Part shown: piece by piece, positions 1 through 9,485 of the stretch
Numbering within the stretch: position 1 is the first letter of the stretch
Layout: each line of letters opens with the position of its first letter
From: Promethearchaeota archaeon
GTDB taxonomy: Archaea; Asgardarchaeota; Lokiarchaeia; Sigyniarchaeales; SOKP01
Direction of reading: 5' to 3'
Length of the DNA: 64,000 nucleotides
NCBI GenBank assembly: GCA_013375475.1
Contig: JABXKD010000008.1
Coordinates: 1-64,000 of the forward strand
The notes under the pieces: model-generated
The model's input: only the letters and a program-made list of their open reading frames with translations
Database searches by the model: none
Told to the model about the DNA's origin: nothing
Program-made: the position numbers and the translations under genes

Positions 1-749
1 ATTAAGTTCGTCATGTTTCTATTCCCTAAATAATAAGCATCAGTACAATTGCCATAACCTTTTAACCAAATAGGTGTTTCTGTCATTTTCTTAGCTACAT
101 CTTCTTTTGCCAAAAGCATAGCAACTGCTCCGTCTGAAAATGGGGGAAAGTCTAGTTCTTTTAGAGGATACGCCATCATCTTCGAATTAATTACATCGTC
201 AATAGTTATTTTTTCTTGCAAATGTGCGTAGGGATTGTTGAGGGCATTTCTCCGATTTTTAACCACAACTTTAGCTGCTTGTTCTTCGGTCACACCATAT
301 TTATTCATATACATGTTAGCCATTAAACCAGCTGATGAAATTTGATCAAGTCCTAAGTGCCTTTGATAATATGGATCAAATATTGTGTTGTTTACGAGGT
401 ATTGGTTTACTTCAGAACATTTACAATGTGAAACTACCATTACGGTATCGTAAGATTCTGATAAAATCCTCATTGCACCATACACAAAAGCGAAAGCTCC
501 GTCCCCAGAAACCCTTGATTCTGCTTTTCTCACCGATCCTACAGCATCTTGTATTGCCATGTTTGCAATTGTTCGCCCATCATTAAAATCATTAGAGCCA
601 GTAATTACACATCCAACATCATCGTTGGTAATGCCTAATTCATTGTGCAACTTCTTAACAACTTCGAATACAAGTTCAGAATAAGTTTGATCTATCTTAT
701 CTGCTTCATATTTTGTTTGTGCACATCCAACTACTGCAACTTTATCCAT
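1..749 (-). CDS. Thiolase-fold (SCP-x type) acyltransferase, 3' part outside window
   Basis: Reading from the ATG at 749 down to base 1 gives about 249 open codons without a stop, so the gene continues beyond the window. The N-terminus (MDKVAVVGCAQTKYEADK) and the block VSGDGAFAFVYGAMRILS near residues 80-97 match SCP-x/thiolase-superfamily proteins that act on acyl-CoA. The ACASG-type motif that carries the nucleophilic cysteine in true thiolases is not evident; the aligned segment reads roughly ESRVSGDGA. It may therefore be a non-thiolytic member such as an aldolase-like protein. It sits upstream, same strand, of nothing else visible; the acyl-CoA ligase at 918 is also on the minus strand. 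Superfamily is secure; reaction is not. Confidence 0.8.
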   Translation of the reverse strand, partial: MDKVAVVGCAQTKYEADKIDQTYSELVFEVVKKLHNELGITNDDVGCVITGSNDFNDGRTIANMAIQDAVGSVRKAESRVSGDGAFAFVYGAMRILSESYDTVMVVSHCKCSEVNQYLVNNTIFDPYYQRHLGLDQISSAGLMANMYMNKYGVTEEQAAKVVVKNRRNALNNPYAHLQEKITIDDVINSKMMAYPLKELDFPPFSDGAVAMLLAKEDVAKKMTETPIWLKGYGNCTDAYYLGNRNMTNL

Positions 750-917
750 TTTTATTTGTCCCTTTTTTTTTTTATTTTACTATGAAAATTAATTATATAA
801 TTGATTGAATCATCTATAAAGGCTTTTAAAATTGGATTTTAACCAATAAAACGCTTTCAAATGAGTATAAAAAATGAAATAAAAAAAAGTGAAAGTAAAG
901 TAGAAAAGACAAGTATA

Positions 918-2471
918 CTACTTATCATCAAAAATTTTACCAGTTTTAACCTCTTCTTCTTCACGAAGTGGTTGTTTCATAATCTTCCCGGTAGGAGTTT
1001 TAGGCAAATCATCCCGGAATTCCACATATTTCGGTACTTTAAAATCGGCTAAATGTTTTTTGCAATATTCGATAATTTCTTCTTCAGTGACAGATTCTCC
1101 TTCTTTCAATACTATGAACGCTTTCGGTAATTCTCCATATATCTTGTCGCGCACTCCAATAACCGTTCCTAACGAAACTGCTGGATGGGAATATATTACT
1201 TCTTCGATTTCTCGTGGATAAATGTTTTCCCCTCCCCTTATAATCATATCTTTTTTGCGATCAGTTATATAAAAAAAGCCATCTTCATCCATGTGACCAA
1301 TGTCTCCTGTATACAACCACCCGTCTTTAAGAGTTTCTGCGTTCGCTTCTGGATTTTTAAAATATTCTTTCATGACATTATCACCTTTAACAACAATTTC
1401 ACCCTTACTGTTTGGTGGTAGTTCATTACCTTCGCTATCTACAATTTTCATTTCATTACCTGGTAATGGTAAACCGATGCTCCCTATTTTTCGCCTATCT
1501 TCGGTTTCGGTCGGTAGAGGATTAACCGAAGAAGCACATGTACCTTCTGTGAGGCCATAACCTTCAACAACTTTGCATTTAAATGTGTCCTCAAATGCTC
1601 GAAATACTTCCACAGGTAGAGGAGCTGCTCCACATATCACAAACTCTAATGATGACAAGTCTAGATTTTCGTGTGGCATTCTAAGTAAAATTGAAAGCAC
1701 TGTTGGGACACAACTGAATGTAGAAGCCTTGTATTTCGCAACAGTATCCCAATGAGTCTGAGCTGAAAATCCAGCAGTTAAAATGCAACTCGCTCCTATT
1801 GTAAATGGTCCCATGATAGTAACTATTTGAGCATTTACATGAAACATTGGTAAAATTAGCATAAATCGATAGTGTTCTTTCACTTGGAGGAATTCTTTTA
1901 TCATCTCTGCGTTTCTTCTAATATTGAAATGAGTTTGTAATACACCTTTAGGAAAGCCAGTAGTCCCCGATGTGTAGAGAATAGCAGCAGGGTCCTCTTT
2001 TTCATCAATATCAACTTCAGGAGGATCTTCAGATGAAGCTTTTTGCATTAATTCAATATAATTTAAAGTGCCTTCAATTACTTCTCCAATTACGATTATA
2101 TGTTTTAAATTGGGAAGATCTCCTTTAATTTGGTTTACAACTGGCATTAACTTTGGAATCGTTATAAGAACTTTCGCTTCTGAATGACCAACCACAAACT
2201 TGACTTCTCTCGGTTTAAATAACGCGTTTACAGGACCAGTTACCGCGCCTAGTTTAGGAATTCCTAGATATAAATATACGTATTCAAGCATATTTGGTAA
2301 GTAAATACTTACTTTATCTCCTTTCCGAATTCCTAAATCATATAAAAAGTTAGCGACTTTATTTGTTTTCTCGTCCAATTGAGAATAAGAAATTTCTACA
2401 TCTTGCCAATATAAAAATGTCTTGTTCTTATACTTTTCTGCTTGTTTTTTAACTAATTCTCGTAGATTCAT
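918..2471 (-). CDS. AMP-forming acyl-CoA ligase (ANL superfamily)
   Basis: A 517-residue protein of normal length for the family. It activates a carboxylic acid with ATP to an acyl-adenylate and then to the CoA thioester. Visible signatures are ILYTSGTTGFPKG (residues 164-176, ATP/phosphate loop), EGYGLTEGT (about 304), YTGDIG (about 388), DRKKDMIIRGGENIYP (about 404, hinge region) and PKTPTGKIMKQPLR near the C-terminus with the adenylation lysine. The start ATG at 2471 follows a GAGGAT element. It is divergent from the BKACE gene at 2629, so the 157-base gap probably holds promoters for both. Whether the substrate is a short, medium or long chain acid cannot be read from the sequence. Confidence 0.93.
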   Translation of the reverse strand: MNLRELVKKQAEKYKNKTFLYWQDVEISYSQLDEKTNKVANFLYDLGIRKGDKVSIYLPNMLEYVYLYLGIPKLGAVTGPVNALFKPREVKFVVGHSEAKVLITIPKLMPVVNQIKGDLPNLKHIIVIGEVIEGTLNYIELMQKASSEDPPEVDIDEKEDPAAILYTSGTTGFPKGVLQTHFNIRRNAEMIKEFLQVKEHYRFMLILPMFHVNAQIVTIMGPFTIGASCILTAGFSAQTHWDTVAKYKASTFSCVPTVLSILLRMPHENLDLSSLEFVICGAAPLPVEVFRAFEDTFKCKVVEGYGLTEGTCASSVNPLPTETEDRRKIGSIGLPLPGNEMKIVDSEGNELPPNSKGEIVVKGDNVMKEYFKNPEANAETLKDGWLYTGDIGHMDEDGFFYITDRKKDMIIRGGENIYPREIEEVIYSHPAVSLGTVIGVRDKIYGELPKAFIVLKEGESVTEEEIIEYCKKHLADFKVPKYVEFRDDLPKTPTGKIMKQPLREEEEVKTGKIFDDK

Positions 2472-2628
2472 TCACATATCCTCATTTATTAGTTATACTT
2501 AATTTAATTCATTAATTTATAAATTTAGATAATCTTTTCTATTTAAAATTTAAATATTATTAAATTTAATTTTTAATCAACAAATTATATAATTAAATTC
2601 AAAAAATAAATGGAGTTTTTTAAAAAAA

Positions 2629-3528
2629 ATGTCAGAATCGAACCCAGAAAATAAGTTAGTTATTTCAGCAGCATTAGCTGGTGCAGTTACAACTAAAGCT
2701 AATAATCCAAATGTTCCATATACAGCAGAAGAATTTGGAGATGAAGCGAAAAAATGTTATGATGCGGGTGCTGCAATTGTCCATATTCACGCTCGAGATC
2801 CGGAAAAAGGCAATCCAACACATGATTTAGATTTAATAAAAGCAGTGTTAGGTAATATAAAATCAAAAGCACCCGATTTAATAATCAATTTAAGTTCTGC
2901 AATTAGTACAGTTGCCACTGATAAACAAAGAATAGCGCCAGTTCAAACCTATAAGCCACCTTTGGCTTCATTAAATACTGCGTCTATGAACTTTGCAGTT
3001 GGTGATTACAGAACCGGAAAAGTTGGTATGGGAGCAGGAAACATTTTTACAAATACGTTCAAAACTATTTCGAAATTTGCAAAAGAAATGAAAAAAGCAG
3101 GGACTAAACCAGAGATGGAAATTTATGACTTAGGTGGTCTGTATAATATGCTTTTCTTAAATAGACAAGAAGGCACATTTACACAACCTCTTCATTTTCA
3201 ATTTGTATGGGGCGTGCTCGGAGGAATTCCATTCACACCAAAGAATCTCGCTTTACTACTCGATTTGATACCTCTAGAAGCTACTTGGAGCGTATGTGGT
3301 GTGTCTAAGCAACAGTTTCAAGCAGGATTGTGTGCTGCAGCTATAGGAGGTCATATTCGTGTTGGTTTAGAAGATAATACTCGCGTTATTACAGGTGAAT
3401 TAGCTAAAGGCAGTTATGAGCAAGTAACATGGGCCAAAAAAGTTGCAGAGGCTGCAGGACGAGAAATTGCTCAAGGTGAAGAAGCAAGAAAAATATTTCA
3501 TCTAAAGCAAGAACATGTGACACTATAA
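2629..3528 (+). CDS. Beta-keto acid cleavage enzyme (BKACE, DUF849)
   Basis: 299 residues, the usual length for the BKACE family, whose founding member is 3-keto-5-aminohexanoate cleavage enzyme of lysine fermentation. Family members condense a beta-keto acid with acetyl-CoA, giving acetoacetate and a new acyl-CoA, using a divalent metal. The start SAALAGAVTTKANNPNVPYT, the metal-binding VHIHARDPEKG (about 52-62) and GGHIRVGLEDN (about 241-251) are diagnostic. Neighbouring acyl-CoA ligase, thiolase-fold and acyl-CoA dehydrogenase genes fit a role in breaking down a carboxylic or amino acid to CoA esters. The true keto-acid substrate varies across this family and cannot be assigned here. Confidence 0.9.
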   Translation: MSESNPENKLVISAALAGAVTTKANNPNVPYTAEEFGDEAKKCYDAGAAIVHIHARDPEKGNPTHDLDLIKAVLGNIKSKAPDLIINLSSAISTVATDKQRIAPVQTYKPPLASLNTASMNFAVGDYRTGKVGMGAGNIFTNTFKTISKFAKEMKKAGTKPEMEIYDLGGLYNMLFLNRQEGTFTQPLHFQFVWGVLGGIPFTPKNLALLLDLIPLEATWSVCGVSKQQFQAGLCAAAIGGHIRVGLEDNTRVITGELAKGSYEQVTWAKKVAEAAGREIAQGEEARKIFHLKQEHVTL

Positions 3529-3555
3529 GGAATAGACTAAATACACTCCTAATTT

Positions 3556-3583
3556 CATTTTTTTTCCATTATATTTTTTTTTC
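3556..3583 (+). terminator. T-rich tract after the BKACE gene
   Basis: Two runs of eight to nine T lie between the stop at 3528 and the convergent DUF35 gene. Archaeal RNA polymerase terminates on U-rich tracts, so this is a plausible terminator, but no hairpin was found and the region is T-rich in general. Confidence 0.35.
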
Positions 3584-3631
3584 AATTAATCATCTTAAAA
3601 AGAATTAAAAAAAATAAAAAAAAATTTAAAG

Positions 3632-4231
3632 TTAAAAAGTAAAACCTTCAGGTAGTTCTGATTCTGGGGTTCCTTCGACAACGAACCTTAGATCAGGGAT
3701 TGTATATGTGGGTGCTTTGGTATTAAAAATTGGCACTACTTTTTTATCAATTTCAGGTTCTCCAACCGCCAAGACACTCATTAAGATGGTTACTACTCCT
3801 TCAAACTCTACATTTATGAACTTTATTGGTTTTGGAAGAGAATTAAATGCACCAGATCTATGAGTGATAATGTAGGAATGAATTATTGCTGTAGTTTTTG
3901 CGATATCCGTCATATCAATAATTGTATTCTTCCTCAGACAATCCGGACAATAAATTCTGAAAGGTTGATATATAGAACCTTGTGTGTCGCATTTGTCGTT
4001 ATCACATCGGGTTGCCATTAATTTTCCCTTTCCTAGACCTTCGAAAAAAGGAGCTTCTCCACCGTAAGAATGTATGTAAGTCATATCACGAGGATTTGTT
4101 ACACCTGCTAATTTCCCCGTATCTTTGTTAAATATTGGCTGATTTGCTTCTGAGATATGAAAAACTCCTGTTGGTTTATATCTTCCATTTATGATATCAA
4201 CAAATCCTTTTTCTTTTTCAGTTTTTGGCAT
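3632..4231 (-). CDS. Zn-ribbon/OB-fold DUF35 partner of thiolase-like protein
   Basis: 199 residues with a zinc ribbon (CDNDKCDTQG...YCPDC, about residues 76-98) followed by a beta-rich C-terminal OB-fold, as in the DUF35/ChsH2 family. Such proteins form complexes with thiolase-fold enzymes and shuttle acyl-CoA; in archaea one copy bridges acetoacetyl-CoA thiolase and HMG-CoA synthase, and in actinobacteria another bridges a hydratase to an aldolase. It starts three bases after the stop of the thiolase-like gene at 4235, so the two are almost certainly co-transcribed and their products form a complex. No HMG-CoA synthase gene is present next door, so the mevalonate role is not indicated by context. 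Confidence 0.88.
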   Translation of the reverse strand: MPKTEKEKGFVDIINGRYKPTGVFHISEANQPIFNKDTGKLAGVTNPRDMTYIHSYGGEAPFFEGLGKGKLMATRCDNDKCDTQGSIYQPFRIYCPDCLRKNTIIDMTDIAKTTAIIHSYIITHRSGAFNSLPKPIKFINVEFEGVVTILMSVLAVGEPEIDKKVVPIFNTKAPTYTIPDLRFVVEGTPESELPEGFTF

Positions 4232-4234
4232 CTT

Positions 4235-5656
4235 TTAATCCTCCTTTAATAAGTTATTTGGACTCACTAATATTGTTGCTGTAACATGCGAACCAACTCC
4301 AGCGTGACTTATTGCTAAGCCTCGTTTAGCGTCTTTTACTTGTAAACTAGCCCAATCATCGGGTTTTTTACGACCAAACGCGTCCCATTTCTCTTGAGGC
4401 TCATGGATTTCATCCCAGCGATTCCAAATGTGGTAACCAATCTCAGCGATTTGCATTAATCCCGTAGCCCCTACGGCATGCATGCATCCGATTAATCCTC
4501 CACTTAAATTACTTGGTAACTTACCTGGTTTTTTGGTTTTAGGATTGATCAGATAAGCATCTCCGGATTCAATGTAATCTCTACCCTCACCATATGGGCG
4601 TAGTCCTACATCTTCATAAGATTGAATATCGCTAATGGTGAATGCATCATGAAGTTCAATTACATCAAGGTCCTCAATTGGGTCTTTAATGCCTGCCATT
4701 CTATAAGCATAATAGGCTGCCATTCTAGCTGCCAAAAACCCTGTGAATCCTGGATACCTATCAGATCCAGGGAATCTTTTCCCTAAATCTTTGTATGTAT
4801 CAGGTGTTTCGTTTGGTAATAGCGGAATTGTCATATTTCTTCGATCAGCAACTCTTAAGGTATGACTCCCTGCTGCGATATAAATCCTAAGGGGATTATC
4901 TGTGATTTCATAAGCTGTTTTTTCGTCGCACACGATACCACAAGCAGAACCTACGCTCATCAAACAACAATCCAATGCTCTAAGTGGATAAGCAACAATC
5001 GGCGAGTTTTTGACATCTTCAATTGTAATCTTCATTGGCGCTTGAGCGTGGGGATTCATACGCGCATATCCACGATTTTTTACAGCAATTTCTGCCATCG
5101 TATCGCGAAATGAATCTTCTTCCTTTCCAAAGATTTTCCAATACCTCTGAGCCATGACCGCGTAGTAACCTGTGTAGATATGTCCTAGGGGCGTTTCCCA
5201 ATCTTTATCTGCAGCAGCAGAAATGAGGTGGTTTCCCTCATCTGTAGGTACTTCATCCATTCTCTCCCAACCTAATGCAAGGGTACAATCACTATATCCT
5301 GACGCTACCGCTTTTACGGCCTCCCACATTGTTGAACCTCCTGTAGCTCCTCCCGTTTTTACTCCGATGTTTCCAAGGGGATCTAATCCTAATCTATCGT
5401 GAATTACTGATTCTCCTAAGAGTTGATCACCAAAATGGTCAGCAAAATGTCCGTAATAACATGTATGAATGTATTGTTTTAACTCTGACGGGGTCATATT
5501 AACGAAATCAGCAGCAGCAGTGAACGCTTGTATACAGAGTTCTTCAGTACGAGTTTCTGGGAATGCACGATCGAACTTAGACATTCCTACTGTAGCTAAA
5601 TATACAGGTTTCATTAATTTGGGAATTTTCAACTGTTTATCGCTAAATTTTATCAT
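4235..5656 (-). CDS. Thiolase-fold protein apparently lacking the nucleophilic Cys
   Basis: 473 residues of the SCP-x/thiolase superfamily. The C-terminal histidine motif is present as MHAVGATGLMQ, and the glycine-rich end GLAISHAGVGSHVTATI is typical. At the position where catalytic thiolases have ACASG, this protein reads TGGATGGSTM (residues 101-110), with glycine where the nucleophilic cysteine would be. Thiolase-like proteins without that cysteine but paired with DUF35 subunits include the steroid side-chain aldolase Ltp2, so a retro-aldolase or other carbon-carbon lyase is a possible alternative to thiolysis. The DUF35 gene follows after three bases. Family is clear, activity is open. 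Confidence 0.88.
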   Translation of the reverse strand: MIKFSDKQLKIPKLMKPVYLATVGMSKFDRAFPETRTEELCIQAFTAAADFVNMTPSELKQYIHTCYYGHFADHFGDQLLGESVIHDRLGLDPLGNIGVKTGGATGGSTMWEAVKAVASGYSDCTLALGWERMDEVPTDEGNHLISAAADKDWETPLGHIYTGYYAVMAQRYWKIFGKEEDSFRDTMAEIAVKNRGYARMNPHAQAPMKITIEDVKNSPIVAYPLRALDCCLMSVGSACGIVCDEKTAYEITDNPLRIYIAAGSHTLRVADRRNMTIPLLPNETPDTYKDLGKRFPGSDRYPGFTGFLAARMAAYYAYRMAGIKDPIEDLDVIELHDAFTISDIQSYEDVGLRPYGEGRDYIESGDAYLINPKTKKPGKLPSNLSGGLIGCMHAVGATGLMQIAEIGYHIWNRWDEIHEPQEKWDAFGRKKPDDWASLQVKDAKRGLAISHAGVGSHVTATILVSPNNLLKED

Positions 5657-5834
5657 ATATTCTTCACTTTTATTATCAAATTCTTGTTTTAACGTTAGAT
5701 TTTATTTATCTAATAGATAAGATATTTTAATCTCACTTTGTTTATAAGATTTCGAATAGTAATTACATTAAAATAATGGGAAAAGATTCCAACAATTACA
5801 GTGGAAGATAATTTTAATATTTTAAGAAGACAGT

Positions 5835-7178
5835 ATGATAATTATGGATACTAGAATTAGAGAGTTTGAAAAAATTAAAATTCAGAAATATATCCCTGAA
5901 CTAGATTTACTCAACAATCCCGTACTTAACGCTCAAGAAAAAGAATTCTTAGCAGAACTGTATGGATTTATTGAAAAAGAACTCGATCCCGAATTCAGAA
6001 AGCTCGAAGATTTGAATTATCTCGTAGAAGAACCTACTCAAGATAAAAAAAGAGATATTGTAATTAATATAATGAAGAGATTGTCCGATAAAGGCTATTA
6101 TTCCACAATCCTCAATACCGATGAATATGAAGTAGGAAGAATTACCAGAAACGCGTTAATAGCCTATGCAATATGTGGTGGCAGATGGAGTGAGTACAGT
6201 GAGCGATATATTGCTGGAAATTACAGTGTAGAAATGGGAAGACTTTCTGGAGGTACACTTTATTGTAATCCTGTTAATTATGCGTCGAATGATGCACAGA
6301 AAGAAAAATTTTTGATTCCTGTAGCAAGAGAAGGTAAAATTGCGGCTTCTGCTATGACTGAATTTAACGCGGGTTCTGACATTTTCAGAATGGAATTAGC
6401 TCTACAAGAAAGAAATGACAATATTGTCGCAAAAGGCAAGAAATTGTTCATAACGAACGGTATGATTGCTGATTTCATTATTCTATATGGAAGGTTAAAT
6501 AACGGACAATTAGCTGCGGTTGTTGTGGATACAGAAGAGCAACAACTAAAAAACTTTCGAAGTACACGAGTAAGAACCTATGGTATGACTGATGCTTTCG
6601 TTAGTCGATTAATATTTGATAGAGTGGAGCTCCCAAAAGAGAATCTTCTTCAAGGTCATGGATTAGATATAGCTTTCCATCAATTAACAGAAGAAAGGTT
6701 AGTTATAAGTGCCGAAGCATTAGGGGACACTATGAAAAAATTACTATACTCTCATGCATACGCTCTCCAGCGCAGGCAATTTGAGCAAAGATTACATCAA
6801 TTTCAAGTAATACGATTTCCAATTTCTCAAAAAATCCGCGAACTGAATTTGTTAATTTCTGCTATGATCCAATATGTACGACAGTTAGATAAACATCCCG
6901 AATTAGCAGGCTCAAAATTAATGGCTGCTAACACAATGGGCTTAAAAATTAGTTCTACAGAACTTGGGTTCGAAAGCTCAATTCATTGCTTTAGAACTAT
7001 GGGTGGACGAGGCTTTACAAGACAATACGCCAATGAAATCGGCTTATTTGACCCCTTTTGCATGATACATGGAGGAGGTAGTAATTATGTATTGGAAGAT
7101 AGCGAATCTCGTAGATTCTTTAAATACAAACCTCCTCGTAGAGAAATTGAGGATACAATACCTAAAGTTGATTATTAG
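5835..7178 (+). CDS. Acyl-CoA dehydrogenase family flavoprotein
   Basis: 447 residues with the three-part acyl-CoA dehydrogenase layout: an alpha N-domain, a middle beta-domain with AASAMTEFNAGSD (flavin/substrate region, about 172-184), and a C-domain with ALQRRQFEQRLHQFQVI and FRTMGGRGFTRQY. FAD-dependent alpha,beta-desaturation of acyl-CoA is the normal role. The usual C-terminal EGTSE segment carrying the catalytic glutamate is replaced by IHGGGSNYVLE, so the base may come from elsewhere, as in isovaleryl- and long-chain types, or the reaction may differ. Two in-frame ATGs (5835, 5844) are both possible starts; the second is better placed after GTATGAT. It is divergent from the thiolase-like gene. 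Confidence 0.85.
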   Translation: MIIMDTRIREFEKIKIQKYIPELDLLNNPVLNAQEKEFLAELYGFIEKELDPEFRKLEDLNYLVEEPTQDKKRDIVINIMKRLSDKGYYSTILNTDEYEVGRITRNALIAYAICGGRWSEYSERYIAGNYSVEMGRLSGGTLYCNPVNYASNDAQKEKFLIPVAREGKIAASAMTEFNAGSDIFRMELALQERNDNIVAKGKKLFITNGMIADFIILYGRLNNGQLAAVVVDTEEQQLKNFRSTRVRTYGMTDAFVSRLIFDRVELPKENLLQGHGLDIAFHQLTEERLVISAEALGDTMKKLLYSHAYALQRRQFEQRLHQFQVIRFPISQKIRELNLLISAMIQYVRQLDKHPELAGSKLMAANTMGLKISSTELGFESSIHCFRTMGGRGFTRQYANEIGLFDPFCMIHGGGSNYVLEDSESRRFFKYKPPRREIEDTIPKVDY

Positions 7179-7253
7179 CTCTCTATTATTTAGTTTTACT
7201 ATAATTTAACACCGATCAAGTTATTAAAAAGAATAACTTTTTTAATATAGACA

Positions 7254-8225
7254 ATGGACTACTATTACAATTTCGAAACATTTGATATTACTCACATAGC
7301 AGATCAATACAAGGATAAGAAAATCGAAGACATCTTTCGCAATCATAACATTGTGCGTAACCCCATGGGACAGTTCATGGAAATTATATGGAAAGAAGAC
7401 AATTTTCAATGCGATTTAAAATTGTCGCTCTCAAAGAAAAAAATACTTCGAAATTTAAAGACAGTTTATTATATTGGAGAAACATTGGAGCGCCAGCTTA
7501 ATAGGAAAGGCGTTAAGTCATTATATGATTTAAGAATTAATTTGAAGTACAACCTTTCAGCACACCGAGTCTTAGACCTTATAGAAAACAAAGAGTACAG
7601 AAGTTTATACAGAAACAAAAATATTTACGACTTGGATGTGGCCTTTTGTTTTGATTTAGAAGAATTACTTTTTCTCGATATTGAGACTTTAGGGTTATAC
7701 GATAGTCCAATAATCATGGTAGGGCTAGGATATTTTAAAAACAATAAGTTTGAAATTCATATTTTATTCGCGAGAGATTTGGAAGAAGAAATTGCTATGT
7801 GCGAACATCTTAAAACAGATATATTGCCAAATTACAAGTGTTTTATTACTTATAATGGTAAAAGTTTTGATATTCCTTACATTGCGAACCGGTTTCTCTA
7901 TTTTTTTGACGAAAATCCCATGATCTCTGAAGAAGAAGAACCTTACGAGAGATTTAATAGTAAATTACATCACATAGATTTATACCACAACTGCCGTAGG
8001 AAATATAAAGGGTCCTTTGAGAGCTTCACGCTTACAGATATGGAAGAAAGGTTATTAAACTTGAGAAGAGAAAACGAACTACCCAATAGTTTAGTTGGTT
8101 TGTGCTACAAAAAGTATTTAGAAACACCCCAAAGATATGTAGGTTTAGTAAAAGAGATTATTGATCACAATTATTGGGATATTTATTCTATGCCTCTGAT
8201 TCTTCAAAAATTATTGGAAGATTAA
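7254..8225 (+). CDS. RNase H-like DEDD exonuclease domain protein (YprB-like)
   Basis: 323 residues. The C-terminal half carries LLFLDIETLGLYDSPI (about 138-153) with the D-x-E pair, CFITYNGKSFDIPYI (about 201-215) with the second acidic site, and HNYWDIYSMPLI near the end with the final aspartate, which together match the YprB type of RNase H-like 3'-5' exonuclease. Nucleic-acid trimming or repair is the expected role. The N-terminal 130 residues contain a short helical segment (ETLERQLNRKGVKSLYDL) resembling a helix-hairpin-helix-like module, which would fit DNA binding, but this is a weak reading. Its neighbours are metabolic genes, so context does not refine the call. Confidence 0.8.
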   Translation: MDYYYNFETFDITHIADQYKDKKIEDIFRNHNIVRNPMGQFMEIIWKEDNFQCDLKLSLSKKKILRNLKTVYYIGETLERQLNRKGVKSLYDLRINLKYNLSAHRVLDLIENKEYRSLYRNKNIYDLDVAFCFDLEELLFLDIETLGLYDSPIIMVGLGYFKNNKFEIHILFARDLEEEIAMCEHLKTDILPNYKCFITYNGKSFDIPYIANRFLYFFDENPMISEEEEPYERFNSKLHHIDLYHNCRRKYKGSFESFTLTDMEERLLNLRRENELPNSLVGLCYKKYLETPQRYVGLVKEIIDHNYWDIYSMPLILQKLLED

Positions 8226-8459
8226 TTTTATATAATTGTTAGGTTATATAGATAATTTTAAAAATTATATATTAAATCTAAAGATATTGCTTGGAAATAT
8301 ATAGGAATGACATTTTCTTCAAAGAGCTTATTGAGACGGGGAAGAAAGTAAGTATAACTTAAATATATTCAAATATTCCGTACAAATAATCTAATTATTA
8401 AGTTTTTTAAACAAAATTTAAATTATTTTAACTAAAATTAAATGAAAATAGTGTAAAAA

Positions 8460-9452
8460 ATGGAAAATAAAGGTAAAAATAATAAAATGAAAGCTGTAGT
8501 TTACAAAAAATATGGTCCTCCTGAAGTCATGAAGATAGAAGAGGTAGAAATACCTACTCCTAATAATGATGAGGTACTAGTCAAAGTTCATGCAGTATCG
8601 GTAAATTTTGCCGACTGGACTTTTGTGAGAGGAAAACCACGTTTTATGCGCCTTATGGGGGGTTTTCCAAAACCAAAATATAAGACACTTGGATCTGACA
8701 TAGCAGGAACAGTTGAAGCGGTTGGCAGTAATGTGGAGCAATTTCAAATTGGTGATGATGTGTTTGCAGATTCATCCGATAATGGGTGGGGTGGTTTTGC
8801 TGAGTATATATCTGTTCCTGAGAATATATTAGTAACGAAACCAAGTAATTTAACATTCGAGGAGGCAGCAGCCGTACCTCAAGCAGCGGTGGTCGCCCTA
8901 CAGGGGCTTCGTGATATCGGAGGAATTCAGTCAGGACAAAAAGTTTTAATTAATGGTGCGTCTGGGGGTATAGGTACATTTGCTGTTCAGATTGCAAAAT
9001 CATTCGGAGCTGAAGTAACTGGTGTGTGTAGCACTAAGAATTTAGAAATGGTGAAATCTATAGGAGCTGACCATGTTATTGATTATACTCAAGAAGATTT
9101 CACCAAAGGTGAGCACCTTTATGATCTTATACTTGATGTTGTGGCATTTCGTTCGATTTCAGATTATAAACGGGTATTAACTCCTAATGGAAATTATGTC
9201 CTGACGGGAGGTTCAATGTATCGAATAATCCAAGCTATTATCTTAGGGGGTAAGAAAGTGAAAAACTATACAGCGAAATCAAATCAAAAGGATCTGGTTT
9301 TCATGAAAGAGCTTATTGAAGCGGGGAAAGTCGTACCCGTCGTAGATACATGTTATCCGTTAAGTGAGGTTGCTGAGGCTGTTCGCTATTATGGGGAAAG
9401 ACATGCCAAAGGGAAAGTCGTAATAACTGTGAAACATAAAAACAAAACCTAA
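8460..9452 (+). CDS. Zinc-free MDR-type NAD(P)H:quinone oxidoreductase-like protein
   Basis: 330 residues of the medium-chain dehydrogenase/reductase superfamily. Features are MKAVVYKKYGPPEVMKI at the N-terminus, DIAGTVEAVGSNV (GroES-like fold), and the nucleotide-binding AAAVPQAAVVALQGL and VLINGASGGIGTFAVQIAK (Rossmann glycine motif, about 162-180). The residues that hold catalytic zinc in alcohol dehydrogenases are not seen, placing it with quinone oxidoreductase, crotonyl-CoA reductase-like and related enzymes. A second ATG at 8487 begins the conserved part and may be the true start. Substrate cannot be predicted; nearby acyl-CoA genes make an enoyl-type substrate possible. Confidence 0.86.
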   Translation: MENKGKNNKMKAVVYKKYGPPEVMKIEEVEIPTPNNDEVLVKVHAVSVNFADWTFVRGKPRFMRLMGGFPKPKYKTLGSDIAGTVEAVGSNVEQFQIGDDVFADSSDNGWGGFAEYISVPENILVTKPSNLTFEEAAAVPQAAVVALQGLRDIGGIQSGQKVLINGASGGIGTFAVQIAKSFGAEVTGVCSTKNLEMVKSIGADHVIDYTQEDFTKGEHLYDLILDVVAFRSISDYKRVLTPNGNYVLTGGSMYRIIQAIILGGKKVKNYTAKSNQKDLVFMKELIEAGKVVPVVDTCYPLSEVAEAVRYYGERHAKGKVVITVKHKNKT

Positions 9453-9465
9453 CAAAATGTATGAC

Positions 9466-9485
9466 AGCAATTTTTTTTGGTTGCT
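9466..9485 (+). terminator. Hairpin plus T-rich terminator
   Basis: The arms AGCAA (9466-9470) and TTGCT (9481-9485) flank a loop of eight T and two G and are followed by ATTTTT. It lies 14 bases after the oxidoreductase stop codon, the expected place for a terminator. The stem is short. Confidence 0.45.

Noticed and set aside
8307-8351. Fourteen-codon ORF MTFSSKSLLRRGRK after ATAGGA
   Set aside because: Too short to support, with no recognised homologue. The Shine-Dalgarno-like bases may be chance.
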